From Muribaculaceae bacterium (GTDB lineage Bacteria; Bacteroidota; Bacteroidia; Bacteroidales; Muribaculaceae): a stretch of DNA of 64,000 bases. Both the position numbers and the translations under genes were made by a program. The stretch covers positions 1-64,000 of the forward strand of contig JAGATN010000034.1 in the NCBI GenBank assembly GCA_017621225.1, given 5' to 3'. Under the pieces are notes generated by a model that saw only the letters and a list, made by a program, of their open reading frames with translations, had not been told where the DNA came from and made no database searches. Below are positions 45,882 to 52,800 of this stretch, in pieces (the stretch's first letter is position 1; every line of letters begins with the position of its first letter).

Positions 45882-47116
45882 TGGCTATGATGCGACGACT
45901 GTCTGTGGCCTTGCTCTGCGTGATGATTTGCTCTATGCTGACATCGGCGCAGCAACGTGACATCAATAAGCTTAAACAGGAGCGCGAGGCTACCAAACGT
46001 GAAATAAAGGAGACCTCGCGAAAAATCACTACCAACGAGCGCGAAACGCAGCGCAATCTCAGCCGACTTAATTCGCTTCGGGCCGAAATTACGGAAAAAA
46101 ACGTGGAAATCGGGGCCATTCAGCTCGATGTCGACTCGATTGACATGCGCGTGAAGGCAATGGCCGACTCAATAAGCGGCCTTGAGGCGCAGAGGGCAAA
46201 ACTGCGCAATGCCTATGCCGCGTCGCTCCGCAAAACTCAGCCGAGCCTCTCGTCGGTCAATCTCATGTCGTTCGTGTTCTCGTCAGAGTCGTTCGGGCAG
46301 GCATATCAGCGCATGCGATACATAAAGGAATTCTCAAATTGGCGCAAGCGAAAGACGGCCGAGATAAACGAAATAACCGACAGGCTCGCTCTGCGCAAAC
46401 AGTCGTACGATTCGCTTCAGCAACAGCGCCTCGCCGTGCTGTCGCAACTTAGCAACGCCCGAAATCGCCTGCAAGCCACCCACAACGAAACCAATCAGCT
46501 TGTGGCCAAACTCAAAAAGGAGGGTGGGGCATTGCGCAAGCTGCTTAAGCAGAAAGAGCAGAGAGCCAGGGCGCTCGATCGTGAAGTGGATCGCCTGATA
46601 GCGGCCGAGCAACAGAAATCGTCGGCATCGGGCTCGAAGAAATCGTCGGGCAAGAAAGCCGGAACCGGCGTTGCCGGCACAGCTGCCGACAGGGCGCTCA
46701 CGGGAAGCTTCGAGAGCAACAAGGGGCGGCTGCTGTTCCCCGTCAGCGGATCGTATCGCATAGTGCGACCATTTGGCCGTCACAAGCATCCCGACCTTGA
46801 GCATGTGGAGACCGAAAACAGCGGCATCGACATCGAAGTGGGGCCGGGGAGCATGGCGCGCGCCATTTTCAAAGGCAAGGTGTCGGCCATATTCCAGCAG
46901 CCCGGATTCAACACCATAGTCATGGTAAGGCACGGCAACTATCTGTCGATATATGCCAACCTCGCGTCGATAAACGTGAAGATGGGCGACGTAGTCAACA
47001 CCGGCCAGTCGATAGGCACCATATTCGCCGACCCCGACGAGGGTAACAGCGCCATACTGCACTTCGAGCTCCGCAAGGAGCGCACGAAGCTCAATCCCAC
47101 CTTATGGGTAAAATGA
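45881..47116 (+). CDS. EnvC-like murein hydrolase activator (degenerate LytM/M23 domain)
   Basis: A periplasmic protein with a signal peptide (ending LTSA-QQ), a long coiled coil (about 25-235, rich in K/E/R) and a C-terminal LytM domain (about 285-411). In active M23 peptidases zinc is held by HxxxD and HxH. Here the first site reads NSGID (His replaced by Asn) and the second ILHFEL (first His replaced by Ile). Two of the ligands are thus missing, as in E. coli EnvC, which activates amidases instead of cutting murein. The ATG at 45881 overlaps the upstream stop; GTG 45878 or ATG 45887 are alternatives. Confidence 0.87.
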   Translation: MAMMRRLSVALLCVMICSMLTSAQQRDINKLKQEREATKREIKETSRKITTNERETQRNLSRLNSLRAEITEKNVEIGAIQLDVDSIDMRVKAMADSISGLEAQRAKLRNAYAASLRKTQPSLSSVNLMSFVFSSESFGQAYQRMRYIKEFSNWRKRKTAEINEITDRLALRKQSYDSLQQQRLAVLSQLSNARNRLQATHNETNQLVAKLKKEGGALRKLLKQKEQRARALDREVDRLIAAEQQKSSASGSKKSSGKKAGTGVAGTAADRALTGSFESNKGRLLFPVSGSYRIVRPFGRHKHPDLEHVETENSGIDIEVGPGSMARAIFKGKVSAIFQQPGFNTIVMVRHGNYLSIYANLASINVKMGDVVNTGQSIGTIFADPDEGNSAILHFELRKERTKLNPTLWVK

Positions 47117-47122
47117 TGCCTG

Positions 47123-48589
47123 ATGCAGCGCGTAGCCGATAAAACCGATTCGTATCGATCGATATTGCGCGCCACGTCGGCTTTTGGCGGCATCGAGATT
47201 GTGAAGCTGCTCGTCAATCTCGTGCGCGGAAAGTTCCTGGCACTGATTCTCGGCCCCGAAGGGATGGGACTGGCGGCCATGTTCAACTCGTTGGCCGACA
47301 CCTTCAAGCAATTCTCAAAAGCCGGCACCGATGCGGCCATAGTGAAAGCCGTGGCCGGAGCCGACGCGTCGCGCTCCGACCTGGCCGATGTGGTTGCGGC
47401 GGTGCGCCGTATGTCGGCGGTGCTTGCCGCCGTCGGGGCTGTTGCGTGCGCGGCATTGTCGGGATGGCTCAGCTACGTGTCGTTTGGCCGATACGACATG
47501 TGGCCGTGGTTCGTGTTGCTCGGCGTGGCCGTGGCGGCGGGCGTCGTGGCTTCGGCCGATGCGTCGCTTCTTCAGGGGCTGCATGACGTCAGGCGGCTGT
47601 CGCGCAGCTCGCTTGTCGGAGCCGTCAGCGGTCTGTGCGTCGGCGTTCCGCTATATTGGTTCATGGGCACCGATGGCATAGTGCCGGCCATAATTGCGGC
47701 ATCGTTGGCCTCGCTCCTGTTTTTCAGGCTGTCGTTGCGGTCGGCCATGAAGGGATGCCGCAGCCGCTTCGACAGGGCCGTCCATATGCCTTTGGTCAGG
47801 CGCATTCTCGCCTCGGGGGGCGTGATGATGCTCTCTGGCGCAATGACGGCAGCGGTGGCGTTTGCGCTCAACGCTTTGGTGCGATACGCGGGCTCGATGG
47901 GCGACGTGGGTCTGTATCAGTCGGCCAACTCCGTTGCCAATCAATACGTTGGCATGGCGTTCACGGCTATGTCGCTCGACTTTTTCCCTCGGCTTGTGCG
48001 CGCGGTGGGCGACAAGCTCCGCATGCGCGAGCTCATCAGCCGTCAGACAGAGATAGTGTCGCTTGTCATCACGCCGTTGTCGCTGCTGCTCATGCTCACG
48101 GCTCCGCTGGTCATCGAGCTGCTTTTTTCCGACGACTTCGCTCCGGCAGTGCCGCTGATGCGGCTCATGGCGTTCGGAATGATAATGAAGGGGATAGGCT
48201 ATCCGCTCGGCTATGTGGCGTTTGCCTGCGACAATAAGCGCGTGTTTGTTTTGATGGAGTGCTTGGGGGCCAATCTGCTCGACTTTGCCTGCATGGCCGG
48301 CGGATATGCGTTGGCGGGCCTCCACGGGCTCGGAATGGGGTTTTGCGCGTCGTGTGCGCTCACGTTGGTGATGTATTATGTGGTCAATCGCCGTCTGTAT
48401 GGCTTGCGATATTCAGCCGGTGCGCGTCGTGCCGTCGTGGCCGCATTGGGGTTTGGCTTACCGTCGTTTGCGGTATGCGTGGCGGCGTTGTATGTGCCTC
48501 AGTGGCAATGCGTGGCCGTGTGGGTGACGGCGATTGTTTTCGTAGTGTCGGTGGGGTGGAGCGTGTTGCGCGTTGCGCGTCGTGGTTAG
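47123..48589 (+). CDS. Polysaccharide flippase (oligosaccharide translocase, Wzx/MurJ-like)
   Basis: An inner-membrane protein of 488 residues with about 12-14 predicted helices and the N-terminal pattern of Wzx-type O-antigen/lipid-linked sugar flippases (RATSAFGGIEIVKLLVNLVRGKFLALILGP split by charged residues, then GMGLAAMFNSL). It probably flips an undecaprenyl-linked glycan from the cytoplasmic to the periplasmic side. It starts six bases after the EnvC-like gene, making it the last gene of the dut operon. No glycosyltransferases lie nearby, so the glycan is unknown. Confidence 0.85.
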   Translation: MQRVADKTDSYRSILRATSAFGGIEIVKLLVNLVRGKFLALILGPEGMGLAAMFNSLADTFKQFSKAGTDAAIVKAVAGADASRSDLADVVAAVRRMSAVLAAVGAVACAALSGWLSYVSFGRYDMWPWFVLLGVAVAAGVVASADASLLQGLHDVRRLSRSSLVGAVSGLCVGVPLYWFMGTDGIVPAIIAASLASLLFFRLSLRSAMKGCRSRFDRAVHMPLVRRILASGGVMMLSGAMTAAVAFALNALVRYAGSMGDVGLYQSANSVANQYVGMAFTAMSLDFFPRLVRAVGDKLRMRELISRQTEIVSLVITPLSLLLMLTAPLVIELLFSDDFAPAVPLMRLMAFGMIMKGIGYPLGYVAFACDNKRVFVLMECLGANLLDFACMAGGYALAGLHGLGMGFCASCALTLVMYYVVNRRLYGLRYSAGARRAVVAALGFGLPSFAVCVAALYVPQWQCVAVWVTAIVFVVSVGWSVLRVARRG

Positions 48590-48819
48590 TCGTTGGTTTT
48601 TTAGTCGTTGGTCGGTTAGTTTTTTTGTGTCAAGTTTGGAAATTGTATGGGTTAGTCGGTTGGTCATAAGTGTTTTAGATGCTTTTTTTGACTCGTTTTT
48701 ATGAGGCTGTATAAAAAGTTTTATATATAAAAAGTTTTATATATGACGATTTTTATGGATGGTTTGCTCCGGGTGGGGAAAATATTGCGGGGAATGGGCG
48801 ATTTGTAGCGAGAATGTGC
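48590..48819 (+). other. AT-rich non-coding stretch with short repeats at the island edge
   Basis: No gene is seen. Variants of ttagtcgttggt recur near 48586, 48601 and 48650, and a 16-bp tandem pair lies at 48711-48742. Base composition drops to AT-rich compared with the flippase gene, marking the left edge of the accessory island. Confidence 0.55.
48711..48742. repeat. Two perfect tandem copies of a 16-bp unit
   Basis: ataaaaagttttatat at 48711-48726 and again at 48727-48742. Each unit is itself an inverted repeat (ataaaa-ag-ttttat core). Confidence 0.85.
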
Positions 48820-48827
48820 TACATTTG
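48820..48827 (+). promoter_or_regulatory. -7 element of the fic pseudogene
   Basis: TACATTTG four bases before the original ATG at 48832; a nearly leaderless arrangement. Confidence 0.5.
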
Positions 48828-48831
48828 CATT

Positions 48832-49613
48832 ATGGAAAGCGAGTTGCATTAATTAGTAGGCCGATACCGTGCGTTGGGCATTGACAGGCAGATAGACTAC
48901 GATAAGTTCTATCTGTATTCAATCATAACCCATTCCACGGCCATCGAGGGCTCCACGATTACGGAGCTTGAAAATCAGATAATGTTTGACAATGGCATTG
49001 CCTTCAAGGGCAAGACACTTGTTGAGCAGAATATGAATCTTGATCTGAAGGCTGCCTACGAGCGCGTTTTGACATATGCACGGGGCCCCATGTGGATGTC
49101 ACCGTCGACCGTCTCAAGGAGCTGTCGGCGCTGACTATGAAAAACACCGGCTCGGAATATCACACCGCATTGGGCGACTTTTCGTCGGCCAATGGCGACA
49201 TTCGCCTGCTCAACGTCACGGCGGGCATTGGCAGACGGTCGTACATGGCTTTCAACAAGGTGCCGCAGAAGCTTAAGGAGTTTTGCGACGCGCTCAACGC
49301 TTCACGTCGCGAGGCTGCATTGATGACCATTGAGCAGCTCTACGAAAAGAGTTTTGACGCTCACTATCATCTCGTTACCATACATCCGTGGGCCGACGGA
49401 AACGGACGGATGGCGCGCCTGCTGATGAACTGGCTGCAATTTGAATTCGGCCTGATACCGTCGCGAATATTCAGCTGCGACAAGGAGGAATACATAAAGG
49501 CTCTCGTAGCCACTCGCGAGTGTGGCGACCTGAACATATTTCGCCGCTTCATGACCCAATCCACCATCGGCCATCTGTCGAGCGACATAGCAGCTTACGA
49601 AGCATCCATCTAA
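48832..49613 (+). pseudogene. Class II Fic-domain (AMP transferase) gene, disrupted by a stop codon and a frameshift
   Basis: Fic proteins transfer AMP or related groups to target proteins. The original frame starts MESELH at 48832 and meets TAA at 48850-48852. It then reads on as LVGRYRALGIDRQIDYDKFYLYS and includes the N-terminal inhibitory motif STAIEG. Near 49082-49089, in a GGGGCCCC run, it shifts frame (one base missing) and continues PHVDVTVDRLKELSALTMKN. The full catalytic motif HPWADGNGRMARLLMN lies in the second part. Two separate lesions argue for a true pseudogene, though the frameshift alone could be a homopolymer error. A TTG at 48874 could in theory restart translation. Confidence 0.86.
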
Positions 49614-49618
49614 TTCCC

Positions 49619-49681
49619 TTACAGGCAGTGGGCAAGCGTGTCGGCTTCTATCTGCTGGAAGGTGAATTTGCCAAAGTCCAT
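49619..49681 (-). pseudogene. Truncated start of a GNAT-like acetyltransferase gene fused to a foreign 3' end
   Basis: An ATG at 49681, two bases after the stop of the 54-residue gene, opens MDFGKFTFQQIEADTL. This resembles the first residues of Bacteroidetes GNAT-type proteins that follow such small genes. After about 15 codons it runs into AHCL-stop. The last 15 bases (49619-49633) are identical to the 3' end of the ATPase gene at 51207-51221, so the frame looks like a recombination junction. The GNAT identity is inferred from a very short stretch and context. Confidence 0.5.
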
Positions 49682-49683
49682 AA

Positions 49684-49848
49684 TTACAAAGGGAATGTGC
49701 TTATGGCTTTGAACGCCTCATACGCTTTTCTTGCCGCTTCCTTTTCCGACTTGCTGACAGGAGCGGGATTTGCCATTCTTTTGGCAAATTTTACTGCGTC
49801 CTTGCCCCTTAACACCGGGGTTTCTTTGATGAGTCGTGCCTTAAACAT
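49684..49848 (-). CDS. Small antitoxin-like protein (54 residues) with KETPVLRGKDA motif
   Basis: A reverse-strand frame starting MFKARLIKETPVLRGKDA and ending AYEAFKAISTFPL. Its ATG overlaps the stop of the upstream Panacea-partner gene by eight bases, which indicates co-translation. The TPVL-x-GKDA-x-x-F motif resembles small Bacteroidetes proteins that I recall preceding GNAT acetyltransferase or RelE-like genes in toxin-antitoxin-like pairs; its downstream partner here is cut off. The protein is basic and helical in its second half. Function is inferred only. Confidence 0.65.
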   Translation of the reverse strand: MFKARLIKETPVLRGKDAVKFAKRMANPAPVSKSEKEAARKAYEAFKAISTFPL

Positions 49849-50597
49849 TATCCATACTTGCTAAGATTCCTTTCTCCATAATCTCTTGCAATGGAATTTT
49901 CTTTAAAATGTCTTGATAAGTAGTGTAAAAATCATTATCGAGTCCAAGATAAACAATATTATCATGAAGTTCCTCTATGGCACTTATATGTGAATGCAAT
50001 TTGCATTCCTTATCAGAGCAATCTGATGTTATCTTTTTTATTCGCTCCAACTTATTCAGCAATTCATCATACTGGAATAAACCTTTTGTAGTTGGTTGGA
50101 TTTGATAATTTGTTTTCTTTGAAGGTTGTATGTTATGTTCAGGATCTAACAATACAATGTGGAATATTGAAGAATCTCTGTCGAAATAACCTACAATACG
50201 ACCGGTGCCTTTTGTTATAGAAAATTGCATTATCGGAAATTCAGCTTCATTGTCTAATATTTCTTTTGGCAGCCATTCCAAGTCTTTTCGCTGAATAGGA
50301 ATATTTTTAGCTCCCCAATCTATCGGGTGACATCGTAATGCTTCACTTCCTTTATTTTCTTCTAATACTTCTTGCGGTGACATCTTACCTAAAGCCCCCA
50401 ATCTTTCAAGAAGCCCTATATGCCATCCTTTTGAACATGCCCCAACCTGAAAATTGGGTATTTGTTTAAAGTGAGAGAAGGAAAAAGGTAATCTTCCTTC
50501 TCTTTAGTTCGTTTTCTTGTTCCCTGGTAACTAATGATTTATTCCCGTATTTAGGCGAATCGAGTTTAAGATTTAATAGTTTCCCATTTTTTTCCAT
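49841..50597 (-). pseudogene. Panacea-linked partner gene, about 251 codons, interrupted by a +1 frameshift
   Basis: The intact part (from about 50480 to the stop at 49841) reads FSHFKQIPNFQVGACSKGW, CHPIDWGAKNIPIQRKDL, and TGRIVGYFDRDSSIFHIVLL. The N-terminus lies in another frame from ATG 50597 (MEKNGKLLNLKLDSPKYGN, then EQENELKRRKIT). The two join perfectly if one base is removed from the five-base A-run at 50482-50486 (T-run on the coding strand). The start overlaps the Panacea gene end by 32 bases, giving coupled translation. The position suggests the toxin or effector of the pair. I do not recognise the fold; the segment IFHIVLLDPEHN resembles a motif seen in other small nuclease-like toxins. 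The frameshift may be real decay or a homopolymer error. Confidence 0.72.
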
Positions 50598-51054
50598 AAT
50601 ACTCTATCATTAGTTTGGAGGCAATAACTTTGTCGCAATGTACATTTACATTTAAATCTCCTCGTGTTTTTATCCAAGGCATTTCGTTATGTGACAATCG
50701 TTCTAATTCTGCGCCACTATATTTAAGATAGTTCTCTAATATAAAGTCAACAAATTCAGCGTCTTCTGACGATAAATTCACATTATGATTCAGGCAATCA
50801 TCAATGTTAATTTCAGAATATAGATATTTTGTAGGATTAAACCGATTATAGATCTCTCTATTTACCGGACCATGAACCCATGCTTCAAACTCGCCGTCAA
50901 ACATAGGTTTTTTATAGATCCCATACGACCATGCTTGAACATAATACAATAATTTCTGCAACTTTAAATTAATTAAAGAAGCAAATTTATCTTCCGATTT
51001 TACTCGTAAGATAATATAATCTGTTATATCATGGATTGAGTTTATCTGAATTAT
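50566..51054 (-). CDS. Panacea/SocA-domain (DUF4065) antitoxin-like protein
   Basis: Panacea-domain proteins are antitoxins that pair with many unrelated toxins. The domain core is unmistakable: NLKLQKLLYYVQAWSYGI, then MFDGEFEAWVHGPVNREIYNRF, and a C-terminal EFVDFILENYLKYSGAELERL. A TTG at 50961 would remove the conserved first helix. The coding frame extends upstream through IHDITDYIILRV to about 51054, just after a -7 element at 51074, but no ATG exists there; an ATA codon stands where ATG is expected. The protein may start at ATT/ATA or have lost its start. About 162 residues, AT-rich codons, likely horizontally acquired. Confidence 0.8.
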   Translation of the reverse strand: MIQINSIHDITDYIILRVKSEDKFASLINLKLQKLLYYVQAWSYGIYKKPMFDGEFEAWVHGPVNREIYNRFNPTKYLYSEINIDDCLNHNVNLSSEDAEFVDFILENYLKYSGAELERLSHNEMPWIKTRGDLNVNVHCDKVIASKLMIEYYGKKWETIKS

Positions 51055-51073
51055 AACTATATCAGTTTCAATG

Positions 51074-51081
51074 CAAAGTTA
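51074..51081 (-). promoter_or_regulatory. -7 element of the Panacea operon
   Basis: Reverse strand TAACTTTG, about 20 bases before the inferred translation start at 51054. It would drive Panacea, its partner, the 54-residue gene and the GNAT remnant. Confidence 0.55.
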
Positions 51082-51169
51082 ATATCTTTTTATAAGATAA
51101 CAAAATAATGAATTGAATTGATGTTGCGGCTTGCCTATCTTATCCTATAAAGCACGGAAGGATTATCCG

Positions 51170-51198
51170 GATTTGCCCTGCAATGCGCAGGCAGTGGG
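51170..51198. repeat. Direct repeat with internal palindrome, ATPase gene 3' side
   Basis: gatttgccctgcaatgcgca (51170-51189) continuing with ggcagtggg. It contains the palindromic core cctgc-aatgc-gcagg (51177-51191). Near-identical copies lie on the other side of the ATPase gene at 52629-52659 and 52672-52700. Confidence 0.8.
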
Positions 51199-51206
51199 GT
51201 GGGGCT

Positions 51207-52565
51207 TTACAGGCAGTGGGCCATGTAGGCGGGGATGTAGAGGGTGTTGGCTTCTTTGTGCAGGTTTTTGGGGTGTATCACGATGGAATGGCCTATGCGG
51301 TCATGGAACGATTCCGAAAAGCGCGATAGCGATATGGTGGTGTAGCGGTCGGCCGACTTCACCTCGATGGGATATATCTTATAGTTGAGCTTGCTGTTGT
51401 TCGACAGTATGAAGTCAATCTCTATGTCGTTGCGATGCTTTTCGGCATTATATCGCGTATAGAAATAGAGCTTATGCCCCGACGCCACGAGCATCTGAGC
51501 TATTACGTTTTCGTAAAACATGCCCTCGTTTATCGACAGCTTGCCGAACAGAAGCTTTCGGTACAGCTCGTTGTCGGTTATCTCGTTTTCGTCGAACGTG
51601 TGGCTTATCAGCAGCCCCGTATCGCCCATGTAACACTTCACGAACGTGCGATCTTCGTTTAGCGACAGGCCAACGTTGGGGTTCGAGCAATTGAAGCACT
51701 CATTCACTATCATTGAGTCAGACAGCCAGAAAAACGTGTCGTGATATTTGGGAAACGTGGCACCCTTTTCCACTTGCGACAGCATGACCCTACGCTCCGA
51801 CTTCGACAGGAAGGCCGGAATTTGGTCGAATATCGAGAGCACGCTCGACCGATAGCCCGAGTTTATTTTCATTATGTCGTTGCGATACAGTGCCAGTATG
51901 TCGCGCTTTTCTATGTCGGCCTTCTCGAAATTGCGGTCGTTTTCCACGTAGGCCGACACGCTTTTGGGCATTCCTCCCACTATCATATACTGCCTGAACA
52001 GCAGCATGGCTTTGGAGTGCAGATTTTGCTCCACGGCCTTTCTATCGTCGAAACACTGCCGTATGTACGCCATCATTTGCGTTTCGCCCAAGGCCCACCC
52101 GAACTCCTCGAAGTCCATAGGGTACATCGACAGCCTTCTTTCTTCCGACGGGAGCGTTATGTGCCTAACGTTCTCTTTTATCGATATCAGCGAACCGGTT
52201 TCGATGTAGTCATAGCGTCCGTCCGACACAAGATATTTTATGGCCTGACGCGCTTTGGGAAACTGCTGTATCTCGTCGAATATTATTATCGACTCTCGCC
52301 TGTGGAGGCTCACGTTATATTCCGACGTTATGATCATAAAAAAGGTGTCGAGGTCGGTCATATAGTTGTTGAACGCCGACTTCACCACGTCGCTTGCCGT
52401 ATTGAAGTCGATGAGTATGTAGCTTTTGTATTCGTTTTTGGCGAATTCTGTTACTATTGTCGACTTTCCTATTCGTCGAGCGCCCTCAATCAGGAGCGCT
52501 TTTTCGCCCCGGCAGTTCTCTTTCCAGTCGAGGAGTTTTCGGTATATTTTGCGTTTAAACACCAT
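51207..52565 (-). CDS. AAA-family ATP-binding protein (AAA_14 plus DUF4143)
   Basis: A 452-residue predicted ATPase common in mobile and accessory regions of Bacteroidetes. Walker A is GARRIGKST (28-36) and Walker B/adjacent is SIIIFDEIQQFPKARQAI. The C-terminal DUF4143 domain follows (YLVSDGRYDYIETGSL, and near the end an endonuclease-like KIYPIEVKSADRYTT segment resembling a PD-(D/E)xK core). The role is unknown; proposals include defence or stress functions. It is intact, unlike its neighbours, with a good promoter at 52594-52625 and repeats on both sides. Its last 15 bases are duplicated at 49619. Confidence 0.88.
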   Translation of the reverse strand: MVFKRKIYRKLLDWKENCRGEKALLIEGARRIGKSTIVTEFAKNEYKSYILIDFNTASDVVKSAFNNYMTDLDTFFMIITSEYNVSLHRRESIIIFDEIQQFPKARQAIKYLVSDGRYDYIETGSLISIKENVRHITLPSEERRLSMYPMDFEEFGWALGETQMMAYIRQCFDDRKAVEQNLHSKAMLLFRQYMIVGGMPKSVSAYVENDRNFEKADIEKRDILALYRNDIMKINSGYRSSVLSIFDQIPAFLSKSERRVMLSQVEKGATFPKYHDTFFWLSDSMIVNECFNCSNPNVGLSLNEDRTFVKCYMGDTGLLISHTFDENEITDNELYRKLLFGKLSINEGMFYENVIAQMLVASGHKLYFYTRYNAEKHRNDIEIDFILSNNSKLNYKIYPIEVKSADRYTTISLSRFSESFHDRIGHSIVIHPKNLHKEANTLYIPAYMAHCL

Positions 52566-52593
52566 AAGTTGGATAATCTATTGTAGTACAACG

Positions 52594-52625
52594 CAAAATT
52601 AAGCATAATGTTTATAATGCGCAAG
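52594..52625 (-). promoter_or_regulatory. Promoter of the ATPase gene
   Basis: Reverse strand CTTG (52622-52625), 20 bp, TAATTTTG (52594-52601). One mismatch at -33; leader about 20 bases. Confidence 0.7.
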
Positions 52626-52628
52626 TAT

Positions 52629-52659
52629 CATTGTCCCGAATTACCCTACAATGCGCAGG
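52629..52659. repeat. Direct repeat, ATPase gene 5' side, copy 1
   Basis: Aligns with 51161-51191 over 31 bases with six mismatches by eye; core cctacaatgcgcagg at 52645-52659. Confidence 0.7.
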
Positions 52660-52671
52660 TATGGAAGTGGC

Positions 52672-52700
52672 GATTTGCCCTGCGATGCGCAGGAGTGGGG
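52672..52700. repeat. Direct repeat, ATPase gene 5' side, copy 2
   Basis: gatttgccctgcgatgcgca (52672-52691) then ggagtgggg. Differs from the 51170 copy by one substitution and one single-base gap. Confidence 0.8.
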
Positions 52701-52740
52701 GGGATGGGCGTTGGGTGCGTCGGGGCGTGTGTTGCGGCAT

Positions 52741-52770
52741 AAAAAAGAGGCGGCCATTGAGCCGCCTCTT
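52741..52770 (-). terminator. Terminator of the fimbrial operon
   Basis: A 10-bp stem (aagaggcggc 52745-52754 / gccgcctctt 52761-52770). On the reverse strand it is followed by six T (52741-52746), 30 bases past the last fimbrial gene. Confidence 0.85.
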
Positions 52771-52800
52771 GTCTGTTATGTCGGTGGGTTATGTCGATTA

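Noticed and set aside
48590-48670. ttagtcgttggt-like repeats as a CRISPR array
   Set aside because: Units are short, irregularly spaced and imperfect, with no spacers of constant length and no cas genes.
49520-49864. A 114-codon forward frame over the fic end and the small reverse genes
   Set aside because: It has no family features, and the reverse strand has the better-supported 54-residue gene, with overlap to its upstream partner.
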